A stretch of DNA of 64,000 nt, taken from positions 1 to 64,000 of the forward strand of contig JBBAKM010000007.1 of the NCBI GenBank assembly GCA_040403495.1, written 5' to 3'. Position 1 is the stretch's first letter. Every line of letters starts with the position of its first letter. Positions 44,026-53,000 of this stretch are shown one piece after another. Both the position numbers and the translations under genes were made by a program. This DNA is from JABMMZ01 sp040403495 (GTDB taxonomy: Bacteria > Bacteroidota > Bacteroidia > NS11-12g > UBA955). The notes under the pieces are model-generated. The model was not told the origin of the DNA, did not search any database, and was given only the letters and a program-made list of their open reading frames with translations.

Positions 44026-44042
44026 GCGGAGAGTAAGAGATT
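44026..44042 (-). other. 3' fragment of tRNA-Ser
   Basis: GCGGAGAGTAAGAGATT is identical to the last 17 bases before CCA of tRNA-Ser(GGA) (44201-44217) and in the same orientation. It lies about 175 bases further along. A degenerate T-arm-like stretch (TCAAGAGTTCTCATCTCTTA) lies in the opposite orientation at 43971-43990. Confidence 0.75.
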
Positions 44043-44089
44043 ATTGGCATGATCTCTGTGAGGAGTGGCTTCAAGACACTACAAAACCT

Positions 44090-44115
44090 AGCCGTTACAC
44101 GGCTGGTCTTTTTTT
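44090..44115 (+). terminator. Small hairpin with T-run
   Basis: AGCCGT/ACGGCT around a 3-base loop, then TTTTTTT. No plus-strand gene ends just here, so its partner transcript is unclear. Confidence 0.55.
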
Positions 44116-44162
44116 ATGCCCTTTTTTGTGCTTGAGCTAAGCTCAGACAAAAAAAGGGCATA
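44115..44162. repeat. 48-base near-perfect palindrome
   Basis: TATGCCCTTTTTTGT faces ACAAAAAAAGGGCATA around a centre with GAGCTAAGCTC. A shorter copy of the left part plus centre (GTGCTTGAGCTAAGCTCAGAC) is at 43922-43942. Short, not gene-bearing, between the tRNA terminator and the hairpin at 44090. Confidence 0.75.
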
Positions 44163-44189
44163 AAAAAACCTCAATAAAATTGAGGTTTT
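44163..44189 (-). terminator. Terminator of tRNA-Ser
   Basis: AAAACCTCAA/TTGAGGTTTT stem with loop TAAAA, T-run on the minus strand, 10 bases after the tRNA. Confidence 0.85.
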
Positions 44190-44198
44190 GTAGAGTCT

Positions 44199-44286
44199 TG
44201 GCGGAGAGTAAGAGATTCGAACTCTTGATACCTTGCGATATACACGCTTTCCAAGCGTGCTCCTTAAACCACTCGGACAACTCTCC
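44199..44286 (-). tRNA. tRNA-Ser (anticodon GGA)
   Basis: On the minus strand: acceptor GGAGAGT pairs with ACTCTCC, discriminator G, and an encoded CCA. The anticodon arm CACGCTTGGAAAGCGTG gives the loop TTGGAAA with anticodon GGA, reading UCC and UCU. A long variable arm, as in all tRNA-Ser, and the T-arm AGAGTTCGAATCTCT are present. A TAnnTTTG match (TATTTTTG read on the minus strand, at about 44300-44307) lies just upstream. Its terminator follows. A truncated copy sits upstream at 44341-44396. Confidence 0.97.
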
Positions 44287-44340
44287 TTTATTCGTTTGCA
44301 AAAATAATCCTATTTTTTATTAAAAAAATTGCATTATTTA

Positions 44341-44396
44341 TACACGCTTTCTCCCGAAACCTCGGGATGCTCCTTAAACCACTCGGACAACTCTCC
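44341..44396 (-). pseudogene. Truncated tRNA-Ser copy with a palindrome in the anticodon arm
   Basis: Bases 44368-44396 are identical over 29 bases to the 5' third of tRNA-Ser (acceptor 5' strand, D-arm and start of the anticodon arm). Bases 44341-44351 equal the next part of the tRNA (TACACGCTTTC). Between them the six bases CAAGCG are replaced by the 16-base palindrome TCCCGAAACCTCGGGA. The variable arm, T-arm and 3' acceptor strand are absent. The region upstream of the copy also resembles that of the real gene, including a TAATTTTG box. Not a working tRNA. Confidence 0.88.
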
Positions 44397-44510
44397 TTTT
44401 TCTAACGGATTGCAAAATTAATGCTTTTTAATTTAACTATTAAAGTTTTATTGCTCAATTTCTAAGTAATTTTACACCTTAACCTTTTATTCATTATTTT
44501 GAAATGAACA

Positions 44511-44935
44511 GACTCCAAGCATGGCGTCCCTATCATTATCCATTTTCCAATAGCTATTGGGATTATTCCACCCCAAATTCTTTTTGTCATCTTTATTGCA
44601 AGGGAAAAGCAAAAAAGTCGCCAAAAATATTGTGTGGGTTTGCTCATAACCACGGGGGAAAAACCTATCCACGGGTTAAAAACCCTAACCACGGGTTAAA
44701 AACCCTAACCACGGGTTAAAACCCGTGGCTATTATTATTATTATGGTCTTGTGAAGGATTATTTTCTATTTCCCCGATAGCTATCGGGACTATTAACCAA
44801 CAACATCACGTTGAACATCGTGAAACCATTCAAAACCCTTCGAGAAAATCTCTCACGTGACTAGGCTCAGCCTAGTGGGTGACACCTAAACAATCACGCT
44901 GAACGGCGTGAAACCTCCCAAGGATTCGGGACTAT
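44511..44935. repeat. Composite REP-like element, copy 3, with CACGGG tandem array
   Basis: In order: GACTCCAAGCATGGCGTCCC (44511-44530), AATAGCTATTGGGA, the T/A-rich hairpin core (44581-44627), four tandem ~20-base units starting CCACGGG (44650, 44669, 44689, and the perfect palindrome at 44709-44728), GATAGCTATCGGGA (about 44774), CACGTTGAACATCGTG, and ACTAGGCTCAGCCTAGT (44860-44876). The end is CACGCTGAACGGCGTG. No gene is seen in these 425 bases. Confidence 0.85.
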
Positions 44936-44979
44936 TAACTCTTTTTGTCTCTTTCTTTTTTTAATTGTAGGTTTGTAAC

Positions 44980-45582
44980 ATGAAATTTATTGAATTGGAC
45001 CAAATCCAACAGTATGAAATTCTGGATACTCGAATTCCCGACCTTTTTGAACGTGGCTTTATTCCCCGTTCTATCAACGTAGGTCTTAATGGCTCTTTTG
45101 AACAAAAATTAAAAACTGTGTTTCCCGATACCTCTACCCCATTATTGGTTGTATCTGACAAAAATGAACTCTCACTCAATCAGTTGAATGAATTGGGCTA
45201 TTCCAATCTCGTTTTCTTAGAAAATGGCTTTAAAACATACGCCCAAGCTCAATTGCCTATTGATGTTATTATTAGTGTATCAACTGAAGAGTTTGAGCTC
45301 GACCTAAATTTTAACAATGAATTTGTTGTGGATGTTCGCAATCCCGAAAAATACAACAATGGCCATGTGCTCGAAGCTATTAATATTCCCTACACTGAAC
45401 TGCCTAGTAAACTTCATGCTTTACCCAAAGACAAAGTTATTTACTTGTATTGTAGCAGTGGTTATAGCAGTATGATTGCTTCTAGTTTGCTCAGAAAAAA
45501 CGGCTTTCTCCTGATTAAAAATGTGTATGGAGGAATTGAACAAATTAGTAAAACTAAAATTCCAATTATTCAAAACGCTTGA
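44980..45582 (+). CDS. Tandem rhodanese-domain protein
   Basis: 200 residues. Two rhodanese-like modules (about 1-95 and 96-200). The second carries the sulfur-accepting Cys158 in LYCSSGYSS and the VVDVRNPEKYNNGHV block. In the first the cysteine position reads Ser59-Asp60 (VVSDKN), so it is likely inactive, the usual arrangement of tandem sulfurtransferases. It would transfer sulfane sulfur from thiosulfate or a similar donor to a thiol. Cytosolic, without a signal peptide. The next gene's start overlaps its stop (TTGA). Confidence 0.86.
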   Translation: MKFIELDQIQQYEILDTRIPDLFERGFIPRSINVGLNGSFEQKLKTVFPDTSTPLLVVSDKNELSLNQLNELGYSNLVFLENGFKTYAQAQLPIDVIISVSTEEFELDLNFNNEFVVDVRNPEKYNNGHVLEAINIPYTELPSKLHALPKDKVIYLYCSSGYSSMIASSLLRKNGFLLIKNVYGGIEQISKTKIPIIQNA

Positions 45583-47117
45583 CCTTTATTCGCCGAATAA
45601 ATCGAACCCATTTTATGCTTTTCGTAGCCTTTTGGCTGCTGTTCAATGCATTTATTGGTCGTTTTGATAGCTTCAATAAACCTCCTATGGGGGTTCATCA
45701 AAGTGCGCAGTGTGATAGACTCTCTTTGGCACAAAACTATTACTACAATGGTTTTCGTTTTTTTTATCCCGAAGTCAATGAAAACCGATGTATAGACGGT
45801 ATCGTTTCGTGTGAATTTCCATTGATGAGTTATTTGGCTGCGGGTTTATTTAAAATGGGTTCTTACAATGAGTTTTATTTTCGATTACTCAGTTTTTTAG
45901 TCTTTAGTTTGGGTATCTATGCACTCTTTCTTCTTTTATTGCGCTATTTCAATCCATTTATATCACTTGCCCTTATTGGATTGTTCAATGCCTCTCCTAT
46001 TGTTCTTTTTTATGCAAATAACTTTTTACCTGACATCGCCTCTCTTGGTCTAGCATTGTGTGCTTGGTATTTCTTTTTCAAAGGCTTTGTGGCTCATTCA
46101 TACCTACCGGCACAACTCACAAAAACAGATTCACTCCTTTTTTGCATAACCCTTAGTTTGAGTATTGCTATCAAAACTACCTCAATGATTCAGTGGTTTA
46201 CCCTGTTTTTTGTAGGTTTTATTGCCTTACTCTTTCCAAGTAAATTCAAAATTCAAGCACCAAAAACCCTATTCACGCTCCTTATCATTTCATTAATTTT
46301 ACCACTATCATGGTATTTTTGGAGTCAACATTTGGGTAAGATACACAACAGCGCTTATTTTTTAATGCAAATCCCCGACTTTACCGGTTGGAATGATTAT
46401 TTCGACGATTGGCATGTCTATTTGGCTAATTGGCCTTCGCAAACTTTCACAGCACCAGTCATTTACGTTTTGTTTGGTTTGTTAGTTTTAAATCTATTTT
46501 TATATCCCGTTTTGAATAAAACGTTGTGGCTAATTTCCTCCATCAACACATTAGGCACTTTGGCTTTTTTATCATTAATGATTCATCAATTTAAGTATCA
46601 CGACTATTATGTATTGTGCTTACTACCTGCTTTTTTTCTGAATTGGATTTCACTGGGGACTGCAATTAAACAATTAAACCCTCAATTTTGGTTTATTAAA
46701 GTAAGCGCCATTATCCTTTTATTAGTTGGGCTCAACTATCAATTCAACTTTGGCAAACGATACCTAAAAGAACGTTATACGCAAGGTAATTACTGGGAAC
46801 AGTCTCACATTAATGCTTTTGACTATGGGGCGCTTAAAACACAATTAAACGCTATTGGCATAAACAGAAAGGACTGTGTAATGGTTGGTTACGACATTTC
46901 CCCAAATAATATTTTGTATTACCTTCATCTGAATGGTTTTAGATTTTTCAAGGACCAAGATGAACGCTTAATCACAGAAAACATAGCACTTAGGCATCCC
47001 AATATACTCATTAGTAATTCTAGCGATTTTGAACAACAAGTAATGCCTTATGTAAAAGGATTACAATTGGTTCACACTTACAAAAACATTCGTGTTTACA
47101 ACATTATTTACCCATAA
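45579..47117 (+). CDS. GT-C-type polytopic membrane glycosyltransferase (family 39-like)
   Basis: 512 residues with about 11 membrane segments. The first external loop has FNKPPMGVHQSAQCDRLSLAQ, with an acidic residue near position 46, and then PEVNENRC, a set I associate with family-39-like GT-C enzymes that use lipid-phosphate sugars. The C-terminal ~120 residues are soluble. The start TTG overlaps the rhodanese stop as TTGA and suggests coupling. The ATG 12 codons later (45615) would also give a complete first membrane segment. It is unlike the other GT-C protein at 394-1869, so its acceptor is probably different. Confidence 0.8.
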   Translation: MTFIRRINRTHFMLFVAFWLLFNAFIGRFDSFNKPPMGVHQSAQCDRLSLAQNYYYNGFRFFYPEVNENRCIDGIVSCEFPLMSYLAAGLFKMGSYNEFYFRLLSFLVFSLGIYALFLLLLRYFNPFISLALIGLFNASPIVLFYANNFLPDIASLGLALCAWYFFFKGFVAHSYLPAQLTKTDSLLFCITLSLSIAIKTTSMIQWFTLFFVGFIALLFPSKFKIQAPKTLFTLLIISLILPLSWYFWSQHLGKIHNSAYFLMQIPDFTGWNDYFDDWHVYLANWPSQTFTAPVIYVLFGLLVLNLFLYPVLNKTLWLISSINTLGTLAFLSLMIHQFKYHDYYVLCLLPAFFLNWISLGTAIKQLNPQFWFIKVSAIILLLVGLNYQFNFGKRYLKERYTQGNYWEQSHINAFDYGALKTQLNAIGINRKDCVMVGYDISPNNILYYLHLNGFRFFKDQDERLITENIALRHPNILISNSSDFEQQVMPYVKGLQLVHTYKNIRVYNIIYP

Positions 47118-47148
47118 ATAGTTCAATTAAATTGAAGATGCATATAAA

Positions 47149-47175
47149 AAAATCCCCAATTAGATTGGGGATTTT
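47149..47175. terminator. Bidirectional terminator between the GT-C gene and the arylsulfotransferase-like gene
   Basis: AAAATCCCCAAT, loop TAG, ATTGGGGATTTT: a perfect 12-base stem rich in G-C. It serves both convergent genes. Confidence 0.93.
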
Positions 47176-47209
47176 CTACTAACATTTTAAATAATCTGAG
47201 TCACACTCG

Positions 47210-49849
47210 TTATATCTTGGTAAGCTTAATAAGCTTTGTTTTATTGACAACTAAAGTATAGATACCCGAAGAGAAGTTAGTCAAATCAACCATTGAAGAT
47301 TCATTTGCTTTCAAAACATATACTCTTCCATAAATATCCACTAATTCTAAAGACCAAATAGTTTCACTTGAATTTATTTTAAGCCAATCTATGACTGGTT
47401 GAGGATACACTATTGTTTCATTTGACATTCTTTCATTAACACTTAATTTACCTGCGGTTTTGAACAACCAATTAGCAGTATCGATACCTTCATAAAAGAT
47501 ACCTAATTCATTTTTCACAAAATTAGATGGAATTTCAATTCCAATGAATGCACCATTTGCAAAACTCTGACTAGGCGTAACAGTTAATACACTATCTAAC
47601 AAGGTTAATTCACTACTATTAGCAGATATGGTTTTAAACAATTGTTTATTTTGATATACTTTTATTTGACTACCTGCATTCAATGTTACATTTTGGTTAA
47701 ACTTAATCGTCAACGGTGATGTTGTAGAGATGTCTTTAGACAAATGTAAAGGGGTTAACTGACTCATTTTTGGAGAAGCTGCCATAGTGAAGTACCAAGT
47801 TCCATAAAAGATAGGGGAACTTTTTTGACCATACACATCAATAAAACATGAATCGGTTGCTATAACCACAAATGAACCTGGCTTAAATGCTTCAGCAGGT
47901 GTAATTGTAACCACAGAATCTACTACTTGTATGACACTACTTCCTACTGCAATAGTTTCTTTTAAACTTCCGTTTACAAAAATTGAGATATTACAATTGT
48001 TTGCCTTACTAACATTATCTTTATAGGTAATAGTTGGTAATACATTTGGCAATACATTCACTTTTAAATTTTCAGGAGACAAACGACTCACTTCAGGTTT
48101 CTTTTCAATAGTATAAAAGAACCAATCTGTAAGTTTAATTTCAGGTGCATAAATATTGAAAGACGAATCTCTGAAAGAATTGGCAGTAACGCTTACTTCA
48201 ATTTTTGAATTAATAGGCAAATCTTTCACAGGATTAATTACAATAAGTCTTCCATTTGCTCTAACATTATTAGATGTTACATTGATTGTTTCAAACAATG
48301 TATTGTTAGCATAAATCCTTATTGTACCTGCTAGTCTTTTCAAAACAGTTTCATCAAACTCAATAGCTAAATCATCATTTGGCAATATCATTTTAGCATC
48401 TTTTGTAGGAGATAGTTTAACTAACTTAGGAGCAACATTTTCATAATTGCAGGTGTATGCACGAGAATTTCTCTCAATTGCCCCTTTTGAAGTTAGAGTT
48501 TTATTCTTAAAAGCCCCGAATGAATTAGGATAATACGAACATCTAAAAACAGCACCATTGCCAAAGGCTCCATCTGCGCTAATGGTATTACCTACTAATG
48601 GATTTTTATATTCCCAAACAATTTTCTTTTGTGGAGTAACTTCAAAAAAGCGACCTTGAACACCACTACAAATCAATGTATTTCCATTGGGCAAACGATT
48701 TGCCCCAGAGATAACTACTGAGAAAAATGCTGTAGACACAGAATCCTTGTAAGTCCATGAAAAGTTATTAGGACCGTATGGTAAATTCATTTTATAAGCA
48801 TTATTAGACAAATCGGGAATTTGAAACACATCAACAGTCGAATATAAAGTATCTCTTTCTTGACCATTATTGAAAATCATAATTTTACCTGAATCTAAAT
48901 ATCCACCTGGAATCCAATGAGCGTCATGTTGTTTAAACATTTTACGATCATTTTTTGTACCCCAACCATAGGCTTGTGGATTTCCCCAACGGTATATAAT
49001 ATCTCCTCCCATTCCTGAGTTTCCCCCTTGATGCGTTCCAGCTTCAGATTTAGTTGTACTATGATCAATGACCCAAACTTCTGAAATATTATGGGTACTT
49101 ATAATAATTTGATCTGTTTTTGCATTGTAAGCAACAGAATTGGCATGAATCCAATCGTATGTTTTTAAATTGGTTGCGTAATTAATATTCATCAACTCAG
49201 GGTGGTCTGATACAACACCAAAATTAGGTTTACTAGGATCAAAATCTTGAATAATATGGTCAAATAAATCCCATTGCCATACAATTTCAGCGCTGTCTTT
49301 TCCAATTGGACGTAATTCAATAATTCTCTCTCCCCACAATTCGTCTCCTGCGGGACCTTGTTGGAAATTCTCTGGCCTACGACCTAAATCTAATGCCTCT
49401 GTTTTGGAAATATGATGCCAAGCCAAAACTAAAATATTTCCATTTGGCATCACTTCAATGTCATGGTGCTGGGTTAATGAATCATTGAATATTTCATAAC
49501 TCCATAATAACTTACCAAACCAATCATATTCTTCGATATAACCACCTTTTCCACCAGCTGTCAAAAAACTAGTATCACTGTGAACACCTGTTTTTATTAA
49601 ATGACCATCAGCTGTTAAATAAGAGGATAAACTAGGAGGTGTAAGCGTTGTCCATTGATGTACTTTTTGACCACATTTATTGATCAAATAAGTAGTATCG
49701 CAATTAATAGGAGAAAATAGAATGTATCCATTTTCATCGTTACCGGGGAGTTTCTTCTTTAAACCGAATGTTTTCTGAGCATAAGACTGAGAAAAAGAAG
49801 AATTAACAAAAAAAAGAACGAGTGTTAAGAGAGAGAAAAATTTGTTCAT
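47210..49849 (-). CDS. Arylsulfotransferase-like T9SS cargo protein
   Basis: 879 residues. A signal peptide (MNKFFSLLTLVLFFVNSSFS) is followed by a ~440-residue domain of the arylsulfotransferase/ASST-like propeller type (QHHDIEVMPNGNILVLAWHH, HDAHWIPGGYLDSGKIMIFNNG). Then come three Ig-like SbsA/Big_5 domains of about 100 residues each (recognisable by VxLSPTKDAKMI, VSRLSPENLKVNVL and MSQLTPLHLSKDIS openings), and a type A T9SS sorting domain (VYPQPVIDWLKINS to SGIYTLVVNKTKLIKLTK). Export by SprA is expected. The substrate is unknown, and the enzyme role rests on fold likeness. The chosen ATG gives a clean signal peptide. Confidence 0.84.
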   Translation of the reverse strand: MNKFFSLLTLVLFFVNSSFSQSYAQKTFGLKKKLPGNDENGYILFSPINCDTTYLINKCGQKVHQWTTLTPPSLSSYLTADGHLIKTGVHSDTSFLTAGGKGGYIEEYDWFGKLLWSYEIFNDSLTQHHDIEVMPNGNILVLAWHHISKTEALDLGRRPENFQQGPAGDELWGERIIELRPIGKDSAEIVWQWDLFDHIIQDFDPSKPNFGVVSDHPELMNINYATNLKTYDWIHANSVAYNAKTDQIIISTHNISEVWVIDHSTTKSEAGTHQGGNSGMGGDIIYRWGNPQAYGWGTKNDRKMFKQHDAHWIPGGYLDSGKIMIFNNGQERDTLYSTVDVFQIPDLSNNAYKMNLPYGPNNFSWTYKDSVSTAFFSVVISGANRLPNGNTLICSGVQGRFFEVTPQKKIVWEYKNPLVGNTISADGAFGNGAVFRCSYYPNSFGAFKNKTLTSKGAIERNSRAYTCNYENVAPKLVKLSPTKDAKMILPNDDLAIEFDETVLKRLAGTIRIYANNTLFETINVTSNNVRANGRLIVINPVKDLPINSKIEVSVTANSFRDSSFNIYAPEIKLTDWFFYTIEKKPEVSRLSPENLKVNVLPNVLPTITYKDNVSKANNCNISIFVNGSLKETIAVGSSVIQVVDSVVTITPAEAFKPGSFVVIATDSCFIDVYGQKSSPIFYGTWYFTMAASPKMSQLTPLHLSKDISTTSPLTIKFNQNVTLNAGSQIKVYQNKQLFKTISANSSELTLLDSVLTVTPSQSFANGAFIGIEIPSNFVKNELGIFYEGIDTANWLFKTAGKLSVNERMSNETIVYPQPVIDWLKINSSETIWSLELVDIYGRVYVLKANESSMVDLTNFSSGIYTLVVNKTKLIKLTKI

Positions 49850-50032
49850 AATTAGAAATCTTTTTAATAAAGCATGCAAATATTAAATAAATTTGAACAC
49901 TAACGTTCATTTCATATAAATAATGACAGTCTTATGACAAAGTCAAAATGTTTGAAAATCAATAAATTAACATTGTATATATCTAAATTGTTTATAAATT
50001 AACTAATTTCTATTAAAAGTAAATAATACCTA
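49850..50032. other. AT-rich gap between the arylsulfotransferase-like gene and sprA
   Basis: 183 bases of AT-rich DNA that should hold the promoter of the arylsulfotransferase-like gene. No full TAnnTTTG match and no terminator hairpin for sprA are obvious. Confidence 0.3.
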
Positions 50033-53000
50033 TTACTGAATCGTGTATCTTAACTTAGCACCAAAAGTTGTTAATGCTGTTGGAAATGCATTGGAAGCAT
50101 AAGGAGTGGATGCTCTTCTGTCATAGAATATCGTTAAATTGACATTGGAGTTAACCATGTAATTAATATTTGGACGAATTAGTACTACTCTTTGTCCGTT
50201 TGCAGCTGTATTGGTATTTTGGTCTACTTTACGAATAATAGTGTAGTTATTTTGAATACTTACATCCAAATCCATTTGTAAATCATTCACTAAATTTACT
50301 CTTTTACCATTTACTTTTATTGGCAATTTTATTCCATTTACCCTATATCCTAATCTAAACACCATTTCTTTACTGCTCATTTCCGTTACATTGGCATTGG
50401 GAACAAACAAGGTTATATTCCTATTAGAGTTGTATTTAAAGTTGGTGGTAATCCCTGATTTTGTAGTTAAGTCAATCCCAATTAACGGGTTAAATTGTTC
50501 ACGAATAGAAACATTATTAATATTCAACTGACTCACCAAATCTTTGCCTCTTTCTGCTGTTGCTTCAGGATTGTATTGCAAATTACTGGTATAGCCACTT
50601 ACATTATAATTTCCTACATATCTGTGTTGAATGGTTACGTTTGAAAATATTTTTCCAACTGCTTTTATTTTACTGAGTCCATTATAATTAATAGCCCAGT
50701 TTGGCAATGGTAAATTCCTGAATGGACTAAGTGAAACCGACGATTGATTTGCCCCTGAATAAGCCGCTAAAAAGGCAGGAATTAAGGTATTTTGAGCGGT
50801 AGCGCCATATCCAAAATAGTACTTTCCTCTGTTTGTTGTATCAACTCTTTTATTCACTACCCTGTCATCCAAATTAGCTTGACGTTGTGAAATTACAAAC
50901 CTGTAGTTTTCAAAGTTATCATAATTTTTACTTACCCATCCATTTTTAGCATTGACTGGATCATTGGCTGTTTGGATAAATACACTTGACATTGAGAAAT
51001 TCCCTGTTTCTGTCATTGCAAAATCTCTCCAGTCTCTTAAGGTATCGTCATATCTAAACAAAGACTGTATGGAATTCATTTGTGACAAATTAAAATTCAC
51101 TTGAATCCTAAAATCTTTCATAGGTTCTAGTGTTGCATTTCCTTGTATGGTTTTGGAATTAGTTTGGGTGTAAAAATTGTTTAACCTTAAATCATTGCTC
51201 AAATTGCCATTTTGCGCCAAATTATAACGGGTATTATTTTCTTGACTTCCCAAAATAAATGGCAAACCAGGCGCATTTTTGGCAAAATTTTGACCGAAGT
51301 AATCGATTTGCTCATTGAAACCAGGCAATAAAATCCCTTGTCTCAAGGTATAATTCACACTACCATTTCTCAACATCATCAATGCTCTTAAAAAACCAGT
51401 TCCTGGCGATGGCTTTTCTTTTTCGTTCTTATTTGTGGCAGCTGAACCTTGATCTTTAGGGTCTTTAACTGGTGGTTTTTTGGTACCCCCTTGGTTAATT
51501 TTCTTTAAGAACGGAATTTTATTGTATAAGTTAACAAAGTTAAACTGTGAATTCACATTCAAATCTCTACTATTTGAAATCGTATTTCCAAACGTACTGA
51601 AAGCAGGTGGCGCTTGTGTCCAACCATAATTGGCCCCATATTTCACTTGGGTTTGAATCCAATTCAAAAATCCAACCTTAGCAAAAGGCACGGTATAGTT
51701 AAACACTGCAATCTGATTAAAATCTCTCATTCTTCCCAAAGCCCAAAAATCCTTGCGAATACTGTCTCTTTGTAAGTTATTGGTAATTTCACCAAATGGT
51801 TCTTGAACACGGCTATTGACCGTTGCTGAATAATCTAATTTTAAACTTTTGGTGAAAGGAAAGTTAACATTAAACACCCTTTGCATGGTAAAGTTCTTAT
51901 CAAACAATCGAGGCGTTATTTGTTTAAATAAATCATTCGAACGGCTTAATTTTTCTGAATACAATCGGTCTACATCAAAACGAATTAATATGGTTTGTGG
52001 CAAGTAATTCAGGTTGAAATCACGCAAAATCTGAAGTTTCTTGTTTTTAATAAACTTGAACGGTTCCCATGGTTTTGACTTAGGATTGTAAGTATATCCT
52101 AAACTTCCGTGATAGGTTTTAGTAAATTGATCTTCGACCTGAATGTTACGACGCTTTAAGTGAATAAATGAATAGGTTAAGTTGAAATTAGAAATACTCC
52201 AAGGCATTACAGGACCTGTTCCGGTGTGATTTTTCCTAACGTTTGTAAAATTTATACTGTACCTTGAATTGTAATCTTCGGCCGCTCTTAATACTTCTTT
52301 TTTCTGATCTTCAGGCAAACGGGCAACAGAAGATTTCAACTCTACGTCGGGATTCAAAGGATTGAACTTAGGACGCATAATAGTTCCACTGTAACCAATA
52401 AACATTGGAATATTTACCCCTGCTTTTTGTGGGAAAAACTTACCTAATTCAAAAGCAGATGACAAATCATATTGGTAATTGTCGCTCAAATTACGTTCAT
52501 TTAATCGTTTGTCTATGCCACCAAAACCGATAGTTGAAATATTTCCTGAAGCAGATAAGGTTGCAAAATCTGCCATTTGAGCCACCACACGTCCTGTTGT
52601 AGCCCAACCACCTTTGTTGGAAATATCCGTAACACGCATTTCATTGAACCACACTTCCCCACACTTAGGATTGTCGGTATTGTTTCGAATACCAAGCATT
52701 ATCACCCTTACATTGCTCAAATCAGGCAATCCTAAAATGGTAATGCGGTGTCCTTTTTCATTGAAATAGAAAAATGGTCGATTTAGTTGAACATTAGCAT
52801 CTTCCCTTTTAGTTTTTGAATTGAATAAATCTGCCAAAGCAAAATTTAATTCATTTTCAGCCATCCAAATTCTATCAGGAGCTATAGTTCCATTAGGTGT
52901 TATTTTTAAAGGAATTTCATACTCGTAATAGTTACCAACCAAATCTGTTCCTATTCTGATAAATGCTGACAAATCGCCATCATTCAATTGGTCGCCCTCG

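Noticed and set aside
43995..44200. Small integrated element between the tRNA-Ser 3' fragment and the tRNA
   Set aside because: Only about 160 bases lie between them, with hairpins and no open frame, which is too small for an integrative element; kept only as a possible scar.
44504..44719. 71-codon plus-strand frame and overlapping minus frames
   Set aside because: All run through the composite repeat and differ by frameshifts between repeat copies, so they are not coding.
44650..44728. CRISPR-like array
   Set aside because: The units are contiguous ~20-base palindromes without unique spacers, and no cas gene is near.
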